Of a stretch of DNA of 64,000 bases, positions 46,548-55,321 are shown one piece after another. Numbering within the stretch: the stretch's first letter is position 1; each line of letters begins with the position of its first letter. Under the pieces are notes generated by a model. It saw only the letters and a program-made list of their open reading frames with translations, did no database searches and had not been told where the DNA came from. The position numbers were made by a program, and so were the translations under genes. This DNA comes from Nitrospira sp. UBA2082 (GTDB lineage: Bacteria > Nitrospirota > Nitrospiria > Nitrospirales > Nitrospiraceae). The DNA lies in contig DCZO01000016.1 in NCBI GenBank assembly GCA_002331335.1, positions 6,664 to 70,663 of the forward strand, read 5' to 3'.

Positions 46548-47957
46548 GTGAAGAGCAACGGGATTACCAAAGGTCTTGCCGTCTGGGCGGTCATGGGCGG
46601 TTTGACTGCTCCGGTATTGGAATTGTCCGATACGGACCAGGTCTTTGCGGCCAACGGCCACGATTTGCAGAGTCAAGTGAAGGCCACGGCCAATAAAGTC
46701 ATTCCCGCCGTTGTCAGCATCGCCTCGACCGTCATGGTGCGCGACCAGGCCTTCAGTGATGATGCGCTGCCATTCGGCCTGTTCAAGGACCCTCCCGCCC
46801 GCCGCCAATATGGGCAGGGCTCCGGCGTCATCGTCTCGCCGGATGGGTACATCATCACCAATAACCATGTGGTCGCCGATGCCGTCGACGTCGAAGTGGT
46901 GCTGGCCGATCGACGCCAGTACAAGGGCAAAGTGGTCGCCACCGATCCCAAGACCGATGTAGCGGTCGTGAAAATCCAGGCGACGAATCTGCCGGCAGCC
47001 AGCTGGGGGGACTCCAGCCAGCTGGCCGTCGGGGACTTCGTGCTGGCCATCGGCAATCCCTTGGGGTTGAGCCGTACTGTGACGTTCGGTATCGTGAGCG
47101 CCGTCGGTCGCGCCGACGTCGGCGTAGCCGACTTTGAAGACTTCATTCAAACAGATGCGCCGATCAATCCGGGCAATTCAGGGGGCGCGCTCGTCAATAT
47201 CAACGGCGAAGTCGTGGGTATCAATACCGCCATCGCCAGTCCCACCGGGGGCAGTGTCGGGGTCGGCTTCGCAATTCCGAGCAACATGGCGCGGGCAGCC
47301 ATGCAAGGCCTGATCAAGACCGGTCGCGTCGTGCGTGGATTTCTAGGAGCCGCGACTCAGGATGTCAGCCCTCCGCTGGGGAAGATCTTCCGGCTGCCTG
47401 ATGTGAAGGGTGCCATTATCACCGATCTGCAAGCGAAGGGATCTGCGGAACGGGCGGGTCTCAAGCGCGGCGATGTTGTCGTGCGATTTGACGGGCGAGA
47501 CGTGATGGACAGCGGTCAGCTGCGCAATATGGTGGCGCAATCTCCGATCGGCAGCAAACATCGGTTGGAACTTATCCGTGAGGGGAAATCCTACCAAACG
47601 GAACTGGTTGTTCAAGAAGCCCCGCGTGAGCGTGTCAAAAAGAGCCAAGCGGCAGCGGCAGCTTCAACCATGCATCCTCTATCCGGTGTGATCTTCGACG
47701 ATGTCACGCAGCCGCTCGCCCGGCAGATGGACTTGCCCGTCACCAGCGGCGTTGTGGTGACCGATATTGAAGAAGGGAGCCTGGCTGAGTCATCGGGGTT
47801 ACAGCCGGGCGATGTGGTGCTGGAGTTGAACCGGCAGTCTGTGAATAATTTTTCGACCTTTCAACGTCTGGCCGATCCACTGAAACCCACTGATCTTGCA
47901 CTGCTCCTCGTCAACCGCCAGGGCAACGTGTTGTACATCCCGGTTCAGGGGGAGTAA
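46548..47957 (+). CDS. DegQ/HtrA-family periplasmic serine protease
   Basis: 469 residues from a GTG start. After a signal peptide (to about FAANG) comes a trypsin-like domain with the triad H107 (ITNNHVVADA), D137 (KTDVAVVKI) and S211 (NPGNSGG). Two PDZ domains follow (about 255-345 and 375-465), with GAIITDLQAKGSAERAGLKRGD and SGVVVTDIEEGSLAESSGLQPGD. This is the envelope quality-control protease of the DegP/DegQ type; the moderate length of the protease loop suggests DegQ rather than DegP. It is a single gene, convergent with hupE. Envelope stress control is likely but no site is identified. Confidence 0.94.
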   Translation: MKSNGITKGLAVWAVMGGLTAPVLELSDTDQVFAANGHDLQSQVKATANKVIPAVVSIASTVMVRDQAFSDDALPFGLFKDPPARRQYGQGSGVIVSPDGYIITNNHVVADAVDVEVVLADRRQYKGKVVATDPKTDVAVVKIQATNLPAASWGDSSQLAVGDFVLAIGNPLGLSRTVTFGIVSAVGRADVGVADFEDFIQTDAPINPGNSGGALVNINGEVVGINTAIASPTGGSVGVGFAIPSNMARAAMQGLIKTGRVVRGFLGAATQDVSPPLGKIFRLPDVKGAIITDLQAKGSAERAGLKRGDVVVRFDGRDVMDSGQLRNMVAQSPIGSKHRLELIREGKSYQTELVVQEAPRERVKKSQAAAAASTMHPLSGVIFDDVTQPLARQMDLPVTSGVVVTDIEEGSLAESSGLQPGDVVLELNRQSVNNFSTFQRLADPLKPTDLALLLVNRQGNVLYIPVQGE

Positions 47958-48034
47958 GACGAGAGCCTCTGCAACTCAGACGATGTCGGCAAACGCTGCG
48001 CGACCGTTCAAGATCGGCTCTGTTATCCCGGCGC

Positions 48035-49159
48035 TTACAAAGGAGTAAGTCTCAGATCAAAGGCTCGTTCGGTGAACCAGACGAGCGCGATGGCGATGAC
48101 CGCTAGCGATCCTCCGGTGAGCACCAATCTCGGATACGACCAAGAACGGCGAATGAGATAGGCCAACGGTAAGAACGCGGCGACGATCGCGAGCTGTCCG
48201 ATTTCTACGCCCACGTTGAAGCTGACCAAACTGACCAAGAGTGAGTTTTGCGGTAACCCGAGGTCGGTGAGCACGGCCGCGAATCCAAATCCGTGAATCA
48301 GTCCAAATCCAAACGACACCAACCACCGACGCGTGGTCATTGTTGGATACAGATTCCCAAGCCCCGCCAGAACTACCGAGGCGGCGATGGTCGATTCTAC
48401 GAATCGGGATGGAAGTCGGACGATTTCCAGGGCGGCCAGGCTCAATGTCAGAGAATGGGCCAGAGTAAACGCCGTGACGATGCTGATGACATTCCACCAG
48501 ACCGACGAAAAATCACCCGCTGCTTGCCAGCGGCCCTCCTTTCGAATCAGGACGGCAGGGAGTAAGAGAGCCAGTAAGAACAGGACATGGTCGAAGCCCA
48601 GCCAGATGTGCCAGATCCCCTCATGAATGAATTGACGGCTTTCATTCCAGCGTGACGGCTTGGCGGTTGAGAATTCTTGAAAAGGGGACTCTTGGCTGAA
48701 AATAGCGGATGTGGTGTGTCCACCTTGAGTCAGCCGCAAGAGCCCCTTGTGCTGGGCATCGATGTCGAACAGAAGCTGATAGCCCACATCAAGTTGTTCG
48801 ATCGGTTCCCTGCAATCAGCCCGGAAGCGTAGGACTGAGTAGGCCCCGTCTGAGTGATAATCAATCAATTGCTCGAGGATTTGTGCTGTACACGCCTGTT
48901 TCCCAGCCGCGAGGGCCAGGCGAGACAGCGCGTAGGCGCCGATGGCATCGTGTTTGTCCCGGACTTCTCCCCAGGTGATCTCGCCGTTTCCATCTCTGTT
49001 CAATCCGATCGCATTGTCGAGGTCGCGTAGCGCGATATCCCACTGACCGTCTATACGGTCCTGCTGAACGGTTAGGGTGAGATAGCTGTCACTGGGTTTA
49101 TGGGCCCAGGCAGGAGCCGCCAATAACGGAATCACGATGGCCAGAACAAGATGTATCAC
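48035..49159 (-). CDS. HupE/UreJ-family membrane protein
   Basis: 374 residues from GTG at 49159 (AGGAG, 8-nt spacer), overlapping the TPR stop as GTGA. It has a signal peptide ending AWA, a periplasmic N-terminal domain (HKPSDSYLTLTVQQDRIDGQ to about residue 170), then six or seven membrane helices. The HupE motifs are HEGIWHIWLGFDHVLFLLALLLP, FTLAHSLTLSLAALE and FGFGLIHGFGFA. Members of the family are linked to nickel or cobalt uptake, although the two-domain form here is less studied. NikR and a TonB-dependent receptor lie 6 kb away, which favours nickel. Confidence 0.88.
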   Translation of the reverse strand: MIHLVLAIVIPLLAAPAWAHKPSDSYLTLTVQQDRIDGQWDIALRDLDNAIGLNRDGNGEITWGEVRDKHDAIGAYALSRLALAAGKQACTAQILEQLIDYHSDGAYSVLRFRADCREPIEQLDVGYQLLFDIDAQHKGLLRLTQGGHTTSAIFSQESPFQEFSTAKPSRWNESRQFIHEGIWHIWLGFDHVLFLLALLLPAVLIRKEGRWQAAGDFSSVWWNVISIVTAFTLAHSLTLSLAALEIVRLPSRFVESTIAASVVLAGLGNLYPTMTTRRWLVSFGFGLIHGFGFAAVLTDLGLPQNSLLVSLVSFNVGVEIGQLAIVAAFLPLAYLIRRSWSYPRLVLTGGSLAVIAIALVWFTERAFDLRLTPL

Positions 49160-50346
49160 GACGTTTTCTCCTGGATCTGTCTGGCCAGCTCTTTGAGCTG
49201 AAGGTCTTCCACGTGGTTGGTCTTTAGCCACTCAATGACCGGCTGGGCTGCTGTGCGGCTCCCAACCGCGAGTGCGCTTTCGAGCAGGATCCTGGCGTCT
49301 GCCGGTTCCCGTTGCAGATTCCAATTGGTCTGGGCTAACGCGAGTGCCCGTTTGGCGTCGTGTTGCAAGGCGAGTGTGAACCGAGCTTCTTCTCGTACGT
49401 GCGTGGTCGTTCCCCGTGCACGGCTGGCGGCGAATCGAGCAGCCAGTTCGGCAGTGTGATGGTGCACCGTGGGAAGGCCCAGTGCCTGTTCCGCGAGTGC
49501 AAGACGCAAGAGCAACCCATCCGATCTGGTTTCATGTTGGACAAGGGTGATCACGTCGTGATGGCGACCGTGATCGAGCAGGAAATCCACGTAGGCCCCG
49601 AGCACATACTGATCCTTGATCCCGACCTTGATGGCCTCGGTGAACGAGTGTTCCGCGTCTTGTATGGCTCCGATGCGTGCAGCAATTTCGGCGAGGATGG
49701 TGGTCATCCAAATTCGCTCGCGCCCGGAGAGACCGGAATCTGAAAGTGCCTGCCGGAGCAGTTCTCGACTTTTTGCCGATTGTCCCGTCACCCCGCCAAT
49801 GTCGCTCACGCAACCACGCAGGATGTGAGCGGCTGCCAATCGGGCTAGAGGCTGACAGGCTCGTCGCGCCTCGTCGTAGCGTGCCTGGACCTGGAGGATC
49901 GAGGCTTTCGTCAGCCAGGCTTGGGCGTTGGTCGGCTGTATAGCCAATGCCTGGTCCAGATCCGCCAGGGCCTGGTCGAAGTCGTGCGCATTTTGCCTGA
50001 TCGTGGCACGCAGCAGGAGCACCGGGACCGGAGGGGTTGGTTTGTTCCACCATGGAGCGAGCGTCGCCTGCGCCTGGCCGAGGAAACGAGGATCTCCTTC
50101 CGATCGGCCCTGCTCAATATAGCGAGTGGCCAGTTTCACGGCTGACTCGAGATCACGAGGATTGGCTTGCAGCTCCATGCGGAGGTTCTTGAGTTCACGC
50201 GCGATGGGATTGGCTGGTGTGATGCTGAGCCGCTCAAGAACGTGCGTGTCATCCGTCGGACGATAGGGCTCGGCGGAGGCGAATGTGCATAAGAATATGG
50301 CACCCCAGCATCCTAAAAGCGTCAGTATGCGTCGTGCCCTCTCCAT
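49156..50346 (-). CDS. Secreted tetratricopeptide-repeat protein of the hupE/tonB unit
   Basis: 396 residues with a signal peptide ending ASA. TPR-like helical pairs fill the rest: LLLRATIRQNAHDFDQALAD, LDQALAIQPTNAQAWLTKAS and HSFTEAIKVGIKDQYVLGAY. The stop overlaps the HupE start and the ATG is 2 bp from the tonB stop, so all three are one transcript. TPR, HupE and DUF4331 genes occur together in other bacteria as far as I recall, suggesting a functional module. The role is probably scaffold-like in the periplasm. Confidence 0.85.
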   Translation of the reverse strand: MERARRILTLLGCWGAIFLCTFASAEPYRPTDDTHVLERLSITPANPIARELKNLRMELQANPRDLESAVKLATRYIEQGRSEGDPRFLGQAQATLAPWWNKPTPPVPVLLLRATIRQNAHDFDQALADLDQALAIQPTNAQAWLTKASILQVQARYDEARRACQPLARLAAAHILRGCVSDIGGVTGQSAKSRELLRQALSDSGLSGRERIWMTTILAEIAARIGAIQDAEHSFTEAIKVGIKDQYVLGAYVDFLLDHGRHHDVITLVQHETRSDGLLLRLALAEQALGLPTVHHHTAELAARFAASRARGTTTHVREEARFTLALQHDAKRALALAQTNWNLQREPADARILLESALAVGSRTAAQPVIEWLKTNHVEDLQLKELARQIQEKTS

Positions 50347-50348
50347 CG

Positions 50349-51254
50349 CTAGTCTCGTGAATAGGTGATGGGAATGCGCATGACGATCTGCTGCCGGTCC
50401 AGTGTGCGGTCGAACTGCATGGGAAAGGCCCGTTGCACGAGCGCCATGGCTTCTTGGTCAATGCGCTCGAGGCCGGAGCTTTTGACGACCGTGGAATCCA
50501 ACAGGGTCCCTTCTCTCGACACGACGGCTTTCACCAGGACCTTGAACGGCTGTGATTGATCGAGGAATGGTTGGGAAGAGCGTTTAAGTTCTTCCAGTCT
50601 TTGGAAAATGGCTTGTTGCAGCCAGCCGTAGTCGGGACGTGGCGTCGTGACCGTTTCGGTGTTCGAGCCTTCGGCAAGCGATGACGATGGTGGGGCCACG
50701 TCGCGTGGGGCAGGACGTGGTTCGCTGGCCGTGGCCATGGCTGTTTGGAGTGGGGATGATTCCGTTGGTGTCGTGTTGGCCGGCATCTCTTTTTGGTGTT
50801 GTGGAGGATCACTTGTCAGTGGTGGGACGGGTGCCGGGTCCTCCGATACCGAGGCAGGGGATGGCTCTTGTGGCGATGCAGCGGATGCGGCGATGAAAGG
50901 TTGCGATGTCGGTGTCACCGGTTCAACGGTTGGCGGTTCAATCGGGACGATGCGTTCGGCTGTTGGTGTCGCATTCCGAGTTGCTTGCACTGTGCGGGCA
51001 GGCGAGTAGGTCTGTTCTCTGGGTATCGAGGTGACCGGTTCCGTTGCGAGAAGGTTGGGAGTAGGTTCCTTGACCGTTTGTGGTGAGTCGACGAGCGCGA
51101 CCTCCCAGCGAAACGGTTCCTTGGAGACCGTCAGCGGTGATAACCTGAAGAATGGGAATAAGCTGAACAGCAAGAGCCCATGGAGCGCGAGCGAGCCAAG
51201 CCACCCATGCAAGAACGATGTTTTTAACTCGTACGTTGTCGCCTGCTGGTTCAT
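50349..51254 (-). CDS. TonB-family energy transducer
   Basis: 301 residues: one N-terminal membrane helix (about 19-38, WLGSLALHGLLLFSLFPFF), a long Pro/Ser/Thr/Glu-rich periplasmic spacer (50-205) and a C-terminal TonB domain. That domain has FKVLVKAVVSREGTLLDSTVVKSSGLERIDQEAM, the usual TonB beta-alpha-beta pattern. It should couple the inner-membrane potential to an outer-membrane receptor; the receptor at 55912 is the obvious partner. ExbB and ExbD are not in the window. GGAG lies 8 nt before the ATG. Confidence 0.9.
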   Translation of the reverse strand: MNQQATTYELKTSFLHGWLGSLALHGLLLFSLFPFFRLSPLTVSKEPFRWEVALVDSPQTVKEPTPNLLATEPVTSIPREQTYSPARTVQATRNATPTAERIVPIEPPTVEPVTPTSQPFIAASAASPQEPSPASVSEDPAPVPPLTSDPPQHQKEMPANTTPTESSPLQTAMATASEPRPAPRDVAPPSSSLAEGSNTETVTTPRPDYGWLQQAIFQRLEELKRSSQPFLDQSQPFKVLVKAVVSREGTLLDSTVVKSSGLERIDQEAMALVQRAFPMQFDRTLDRQQIVMRIPITYSRD

Positions 51255-51273
51255 GGCTTTGTCTCCGATGATG

Positions 51274-51300
51274 CGGGCGCCGCTTAGACAGCGGCGCCCG
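51274..51300 (-). terminator. Hairpin between DUF4331 and tonB
   Basis: GGGCGCCGCT (51275-51284) and AGCGGCGCCC (51290-51299) form a perfect 10-bp stem with a TAGAC loop, extendable by one C-G pair. It starts 12 nt past the DUF4331 stop. It probably reduces or ends transcription before tonB; no T-run follows. Confidence 0.65.
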
Positions 51301-51311
51301 ATTCTCGCGTC

Positions 51312-52805
51312 TTATGGATTTTCTGTTGGATCAATGTGCCGACGATCGCGCCCATCATGCGGCGTTGGGAGGAAGGGGAAGACCGTCGCAATACCATTGG
51401 CGGTCTTGTTCCCTCCCACGGCGCCGATGTTGAAGTTCACACCGTCACCAAGATTCGGCACGGAAGCGCCGGGGATTAAGGCTCCGGCGACGACTCTGAG
51501 TGCCAGGTCGGTCACATCATCGTTCGGGCGTCGACCGTTCGGGAATCCTGCCTTGTCCGCTGTGGCGTTCCCGTTCGCGTCGTGGGCGAAGGGGCCCAGC
51601 CGTTTTTGGTTTGCAGGCTGAGTCGGTGGATCGTCCAAGTTGACTCGCAGAAAATCAGCGAGGGTTTCGTTGGTCTTGCCTGATCCGCACACCGGTGACC
51701 CCGGAGTATATCGCAGCAAGGCGTTCACCAGATCTTCACGCGCGTCTGTAGGGAACCCAGTGCCGAAGACCACATTGAGGGCCGTCGCAAGCGCCGAGTT
51801 GCAGTAGAACGAGACGAAATCAGCTTCGTCTTCTGCGTCAGTGGCGTTCCACTTGTCTTTCATGTTGGTCGCGATGATCAATTCGTTGATGAGCGGATTG
51901 CCCATACGTGCCACTTGGACAAAGCGCGCACTGTTTTCGCGAGCCCCGTTCTTCTTGATGACCGTGACTTTCGGCCGGCTCGTGCTGGCATAGGCGCCGA
52001 GTACCAGATTGCCGTTTGGACCCATCAAGTCGCTGATAGGGACTTCAAGAGCGATCGTGTTGACGTTGAATCCACTAAAGGTGTCGGCATTGCCGGATCC
52101 CGGTGCCCCAACGATAATCGCGTCGTTGGCATCGTTGGCGGGAGAGAGGATCGGCGAGATGTGCAGGTTCAAGGTGTCGAAGGTCCCCCCCAGGTCAATG
52201 TAAAAGGTCTCATCCCGCTGACCCGCGAAGACCCTCCCGCCGTTCTTCAAGGGATAAATCCCCTTGGCCGCCAGCTCCTCGTATTTCGGCATGGTGCCGG
52301 TGCCGGTGTTTGACGGCACCGCGTACATGGGTCCGGTTCCGAGGTCGCGCGGCTGTTGACCGTAGCGCTGTTCTGTGACGGTATAACTTTGCCGCACGAG
52401 CAGCCCTTCCGATCCTCCACCCGTGAGGGCTGTGATGGGAGGCAATGCCACGTAGGCCAACGGGAACACATTGCCCGGTTGGCGGATCTCGGTCTTGAAG
52501 CGGATTTGATAGGTGATATTCGCCGCAATGTTGTTCTTATTGTTGTCGATGTGGATTTCGTAGAGCACATCATCCGCGAAGTTGAAGTAATTGGGTCCTG
52601 AGCCCGGCTCCTGACCAGGAATCACGTTCATGATTAGGATGGCTTTGTCAGGATTTTCCCAGCTGCGGAAGAAATAGAAGTCTGTAATATCTGCCGCCGG
52701 GTCATTGGCAATCATTGGAGCCTCACGATGGCTGGCAGCCAAGACCGGCGTCGCCATCAGGAGAGAGAGTGCGGTCAAGATGAATGATCGAAATCGAGCG
52801 AACAT
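51312..52805 (-). CDS. DUF4331 secreted protein
   Basis: 497 residues, signal peptide ending VLA. The mature N-terminus, ASHREAPMIANDPAADITDFY, is the DUF4331 signature. Other conserved parts are NYFNFADDVLYEIHIDNNKN and the C-terminal ALRVVAGALIPG. The biochemical role of DUF4331 is not known to me; the His, Asp and Glu near the mature N-terminus could bind metal. AAGGAGG gives a perfect ribosome site. It is followed by a strong hairpin and then tonB. It lies in a run of exported proteins divergent from the ECF sigma/ChrR pair. Confidence 0.88.
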   Translation of the reverse strand: MFARFRSFILTALSLLMATPVLAASHREAPMIANDPAADITDFYFFRSWENPDKAILIMNVIPGQEPGSGPNYFNFADDVLYEIHIDNNKNNIAANITYQIRFKTEIRQPGNVFPLAYVALPPITALTGGGSEGLLVRQSYTVTEQRYGQQPRDLGTGPMYAVPSNTGTGTMPKYEELAAKGIYPLKNGGRVFAGQRDETFYIDLGGTFDTLNLHISPILSPANDANDAIIVGAPGSGNADTFSGFNVNTIALEVPISDLMGPNGNLVLGAYASTSRPKVTVIKKNGARENSARFVQVARMGNPLINELIIATNMKDKWNATDAEDEADFVSFYCNSALATALNVVFGTGFPTDAREDLVNALLRYTPGSPVCGSGKTNETLADFLRVNLDDPPTQPANQKRLGPFAHDANGNATADKAGFPNGRRPNDDVTDLALRVVAGALIPGASVPNLGDGVNFNIGAVGGNKTANGIATVFPFLPTPHDGRDRRHIDPTENP

Positions 52806-52847
52806 GGTGTCCTCCTTGTGAACAGATCCGCTTGGTAGCGGGGTGGA

Positions 52848-53069
52848 TTACAGGTCCGGCTTCGGTGTCGGATCGGGCTCTGAGTTGGCTCGACTCACCA
52901 GCCCGGACTCTTGTGATGTCAGTGCATCCGATTGTGGGGTGCGTTGATCCTCCGCGGAAGCCACCGGTCCCTGTGTAGGAACGATCGGACCTGTATCGCT
53001 TCCGGTACAGCCGGAGAGCACTCCGACTGCCAGCGCGATGCTCAGAGCTGAATACATGTATGATTTCAT
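52848..53069 (-). CDS. Small lipoprotein of unknown function
   Basis: 73 residues with lipobox LSGC (C21) after a hydrophobic signal. The mature part is short, disordered and rich in Ser, Pro, Asp and Gln, ending PDPTPKPDL. GAGGAGG lies just upstream of the ATG. It sits 42 bp before DUF4331 and 44 bp after the globin gene, all on one strand, so co-expression is likely. No family is recognised. Confidence 0.75.
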   Translation of the reverse strand: MKSYMYSALSIALAVGVLSGCTGSDTGPIVPTQGPVASAEDQRTPQSDALTSQESGLVSRANSEPDPTPKPDL

Positions 53070-53113
53070 GAAGCCCTCCTCTTGAATGACCCGGGGATGT
53101 TCTCTCTGGCTAC

Positions 53114-53587
53114 TTAGTACATGGAGACTTGAGGCTTCTCGACGATATCTTTCTTCATCGGCCCCAACGCGCCGAGTAATTCGTTCTTCTCACGCTCCGG
53201 GACCTTGAATTTGTTCAACGTCGCCACGAGATCACCGACGAGTGCGTCAAAGTCAGCGCTGCTGACCCCCATGCCGGTATGGGTGGCTTTCATACTACGG
53301 CCCGTATAGGTGCAGGGGCCGCCGGAGGCCTGGCAGATCTGCTCGACGAGCAGCATTTTCAAACGAGGGATGTCCGTATTGGCAAATTTGCCGTTGATGC
53401 GGCTATCGGCAGCCACTCGGCCGACAAAGTCATCGACGACAGCCGTGATGGCCGGCTTTCCCCCCAATCGGTCATAGAGCGGCTTGTCCGATCCCATAGG
53501 GATGGAGTTCTGTTCCATGGTTTGACAACCCATGAGGGTCAGCGCGAACAGGCTGACCGTGAGAAATGATGCGATGTTGACGTTCAT
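53114..53587 (-). CDS. Membrane-anchored group I truncated hemoglobin (lipoprotein)
   Basis: 157 residues from the ATG at 53587 (GGAGG upstream). The lipobox TLMGC makes C21 the lipidated residue. The mature part is a truncated globin: YDRLGGKPAITAVVDDFVGR, DSRINGKFANTDIPRLK and then GGPCTYTGRSMKATHTGMG, with the proximal heme histidine in KATHTGM. Group I truncated globins bind O2 or NO. Placement outside the cytoplasm is unusual and would suit NO detoxification at the membrane. First gene of the DUF4331 run. Confidence 0.88.
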   Translation of the reverse strand: MNVNIASFLTVSLFALTLMGCQTMEQNSIPMGSDKPLYDRLGGKPAITAVVDDFVGRVAADSRINGKFANTDIPRLKMLLVEQICQASGGPCTYTGRSMKATHTGMGVSSADFDALVGDLVATLNKFKVPEREKNELLGALGPMKKDIVEKPQVSMY

Positions 53588-53772
53588 GATAGGACCTCCA
53601 TTGATAGTGAATGAGTGGTTGTTTGGCTCTCTCCGTTCAATCAGGACCTGACGACGGCTTGTTCTCAATTACGAAACCGAGGTGGATTTGGATCTCTGTT
53701 GCCGTGGTGAATCCTTGTCGCCGTGATGAGAGCGGTGGTATAGTTGGTTTCCGAAGGGGACCTGAGAAAAAG

Positions 53773-53786
53773 TTTCAGACCTGAAA
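53773..53786. promoter_or_regulatory. 14-bp palindrome upstream of the ECF sigma gene
   Basis: TTTCAG-AC-CTGAAA is a perfect palindrome, 46 bp before the sigma start and about 190 bp from the divergent globin start. It is a candidate operator for either unit. No regulator can be assigned from sequence. Confidence 0.4.
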
Positions 53787-53831
53787 TCCGATCTCCTCCA
53801 GTTTCTCGTAGAGCATAGTGGGGGAGACTCT

Positions 53832-54434
53832 ATGCTGGTGATGTCGCCAGAAATGAGCAAGGTGATTCAGGAACAGGAGTGGGGCCAGCTGATTGCCCAA
53901 ACGGCCCAGGGCGATCAGGCGGCATTGGCCACGCTGTACGACTGCACCAGTCCTCAGGTATTCGGGTTTGTTCTCAAGATTCTGAATAACCGCGAATCCG
54001 CTGAAGAAGTGACCTTGGACGTCTATACTCAAGTGTGGCGTCAGGCCCATACCTATGACCGCACGCGAGGCACTCCTGGCGCGTGGCTGATGACCCTGGC
54101 TCGGACAAGGGCGATCGACCGGTTTCGTGCAGGGGCTGCCGAGCGCGGGCGAATCGAGTCGCTGGATGCTGCGCAGTTGTTTGCGAGTGACGAGGGGACG
54201 CCGGAGCAGAATGTGGCCGGGCAGGAGCGCCGGCGATATGTCCACCAAGCATTAAATACGCTGACAGCGGAGCAGCGGCAAGCGATTGCGCTGGCCTATT
54301 TCTATGGCTTAAGCCAGAGCGAGATCGCGGAGAAGTTGGAATTGCCGTTAGGAACCGTGAAGACAAGAATGCGACTGGGCATGATCAAATTGCGCGATGC
54401 CCTCGCACCTTATGAAACGGGGTTAGTGCTGTGA
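53832..54434 (+). CDS. ECF-family RNA polymerase sigma factor
   Basis: 200 residues with region 2 (AATLYDCTSPQVFGFVLKILNN, ESAEEVTLDVYTQVWRQA and GAWLMTLARTRAIDRFR) and region 4 (LTAEQRQAIALAYFYGLSQSEIAEKLELPLGTVKTRMRLGMIKLRDAL). GGGGGAG precedes the ATG. Its stop overlaps the anti-sigma start as GTGA, the usual tight pairing. The layout is that of SigK/ChrR-type sigma factors that respond to singlet oxygen or other envelope stress. The divergent globin-DUF4331 unit and nikR operon are candidate targets. Confidence 0.93.
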   Translation: MLVMSPEMSKVIQEQEWGQLIAQTAQGDQAALATLYDCTSPQVFGFVLKILNNRESAEEVTLDVYTQVWRQAHTYDRTRGTPGAWLMTLARTRAIDRFRAGAAERGRIESLDAAQLFASDEGTPEQNVAGQERRRYVHQALNTLTAEQRQAIALAYFYGLSQSEIAEKLELPLGTVKTRMRLGMIKLRDALAPYETGLVL

Positions 54435-55321
54435 CTGAGGCCAAGTTGCCGGAAGAACTGGACGAACAGGCGATGCTCCACGCGCTCGGAGTGTTGAACT
54501 CCCATCATGACGAGGCTTTTCTCGTGCGACTTCGAGGAGGGTCCGATCTCTTGCACCGGGCGACAGCAGCCTATCAGGCAGTCACGGAGTCGCTGGCTAC
54601 CACCGTGACGCCTGTGCCCCCTCCAGCAGCTCTCCGTGAACGCCTCGTTACCCGTATCGAGTTGGAAGCCGCTCGCGAGGCCGTACAGTTTGAACGCACC
54701 GCCGATGCACTGGCTTTTGGCGTCGTTTCTCCTGTGCATCCACAGGCGCTGTTGCGGGATCGCCTTTTATCCAGAGTTGAAGGGAAGTCGAAAGTGCCGC
54801 TCGATGTCAGCGATTCTATAGCCGTCCAAGGCGAATCCAGGGTTCCGATTGGTGATGAACAAGCGAGTGCGAGCAAGGGGCGTTTGCCTGGGAACGCTGG
54901 CTCTTTATCCCTGTGGTTGCAGTCTTGCTGGCAGTCCGTGTGGAATGTCTTGAGAACGATGTTTGTTCGTGCTGTGGCTCCTCGACCGTCGAACCAGGGC
55001 TTTACCTTCATTAAGGCTACGGAGGGAGCGTGGCTCACCATCGCGCCGGGCGTGGTCGTAAAGCTACTTTCGTACGATTCCATTTCTCGCAGGGCGACGT
55101 CTCTTGTGCGCATTGCCCCAGGCACCAGTTATGCCCCACATCGCCATGCAGCAGTGGAAGAGTTGTATGTGCTTGAAGGCGGCTGTGTGTGCGCCGAGCA
55201 GGAACTCAAGGTCGGCGACTATCATCGGGCCGACGCCGGTACCGAGCACCACGATACCTCCTCAGATGACGGATGCCTGCTGCTCGTGATCTCCTCTCCT
55301 CAAAACGAGATGATCCCATAG
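54431..55321 (+). CDS. ChrR-type cupin anti-sigma factor
   Basis: 296 residues from GTG at 54431. The N-terminal part (1-130) is helical and contains a repeated motif, PPPAALRERLVTRIELE and HPQALLRDRLLSRVEGK, but lacks the HxxxCxxC zinc site of ZAS anti-sigma factors. A linker with a hydrophobic/Trp patch follows. The C-terminal cupin (200-290) has HRHAAVEELYVLEGGCVCAEQE and YHRADAGTEHHDTSSDDG, with the His/Glu metal ligands of the ChrR family. It should bind the sigma factor encoded just upstream and release it under oxidative signals. Confidence 0.86.
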   Translation: MTEAKLPEELDEQAMLHALGVLNSHHDEAFLVRLRGGSDLLHRATAAYQAVTESLATTVTPVPPPAALRERLVTRIELEAAREAVQFERTADALAFGVVSPVHPQALLRDRLLSRVEGKSKVPLDVSDSIAVQGESRVPIGDEQASASKGRLPGNAGSLSLWLQSCWQSVWNVLRTMFVRAVAPRPSNQGFTFIKATEGAWLTIAPGVVVKLLSYDSISRRATSLVRIAPGTSYAPHRHAAVEELYVLEGGCVCAEQELKVGDYHRADAGTEHHDTSSDDGCLLLVISSPQNEMIP

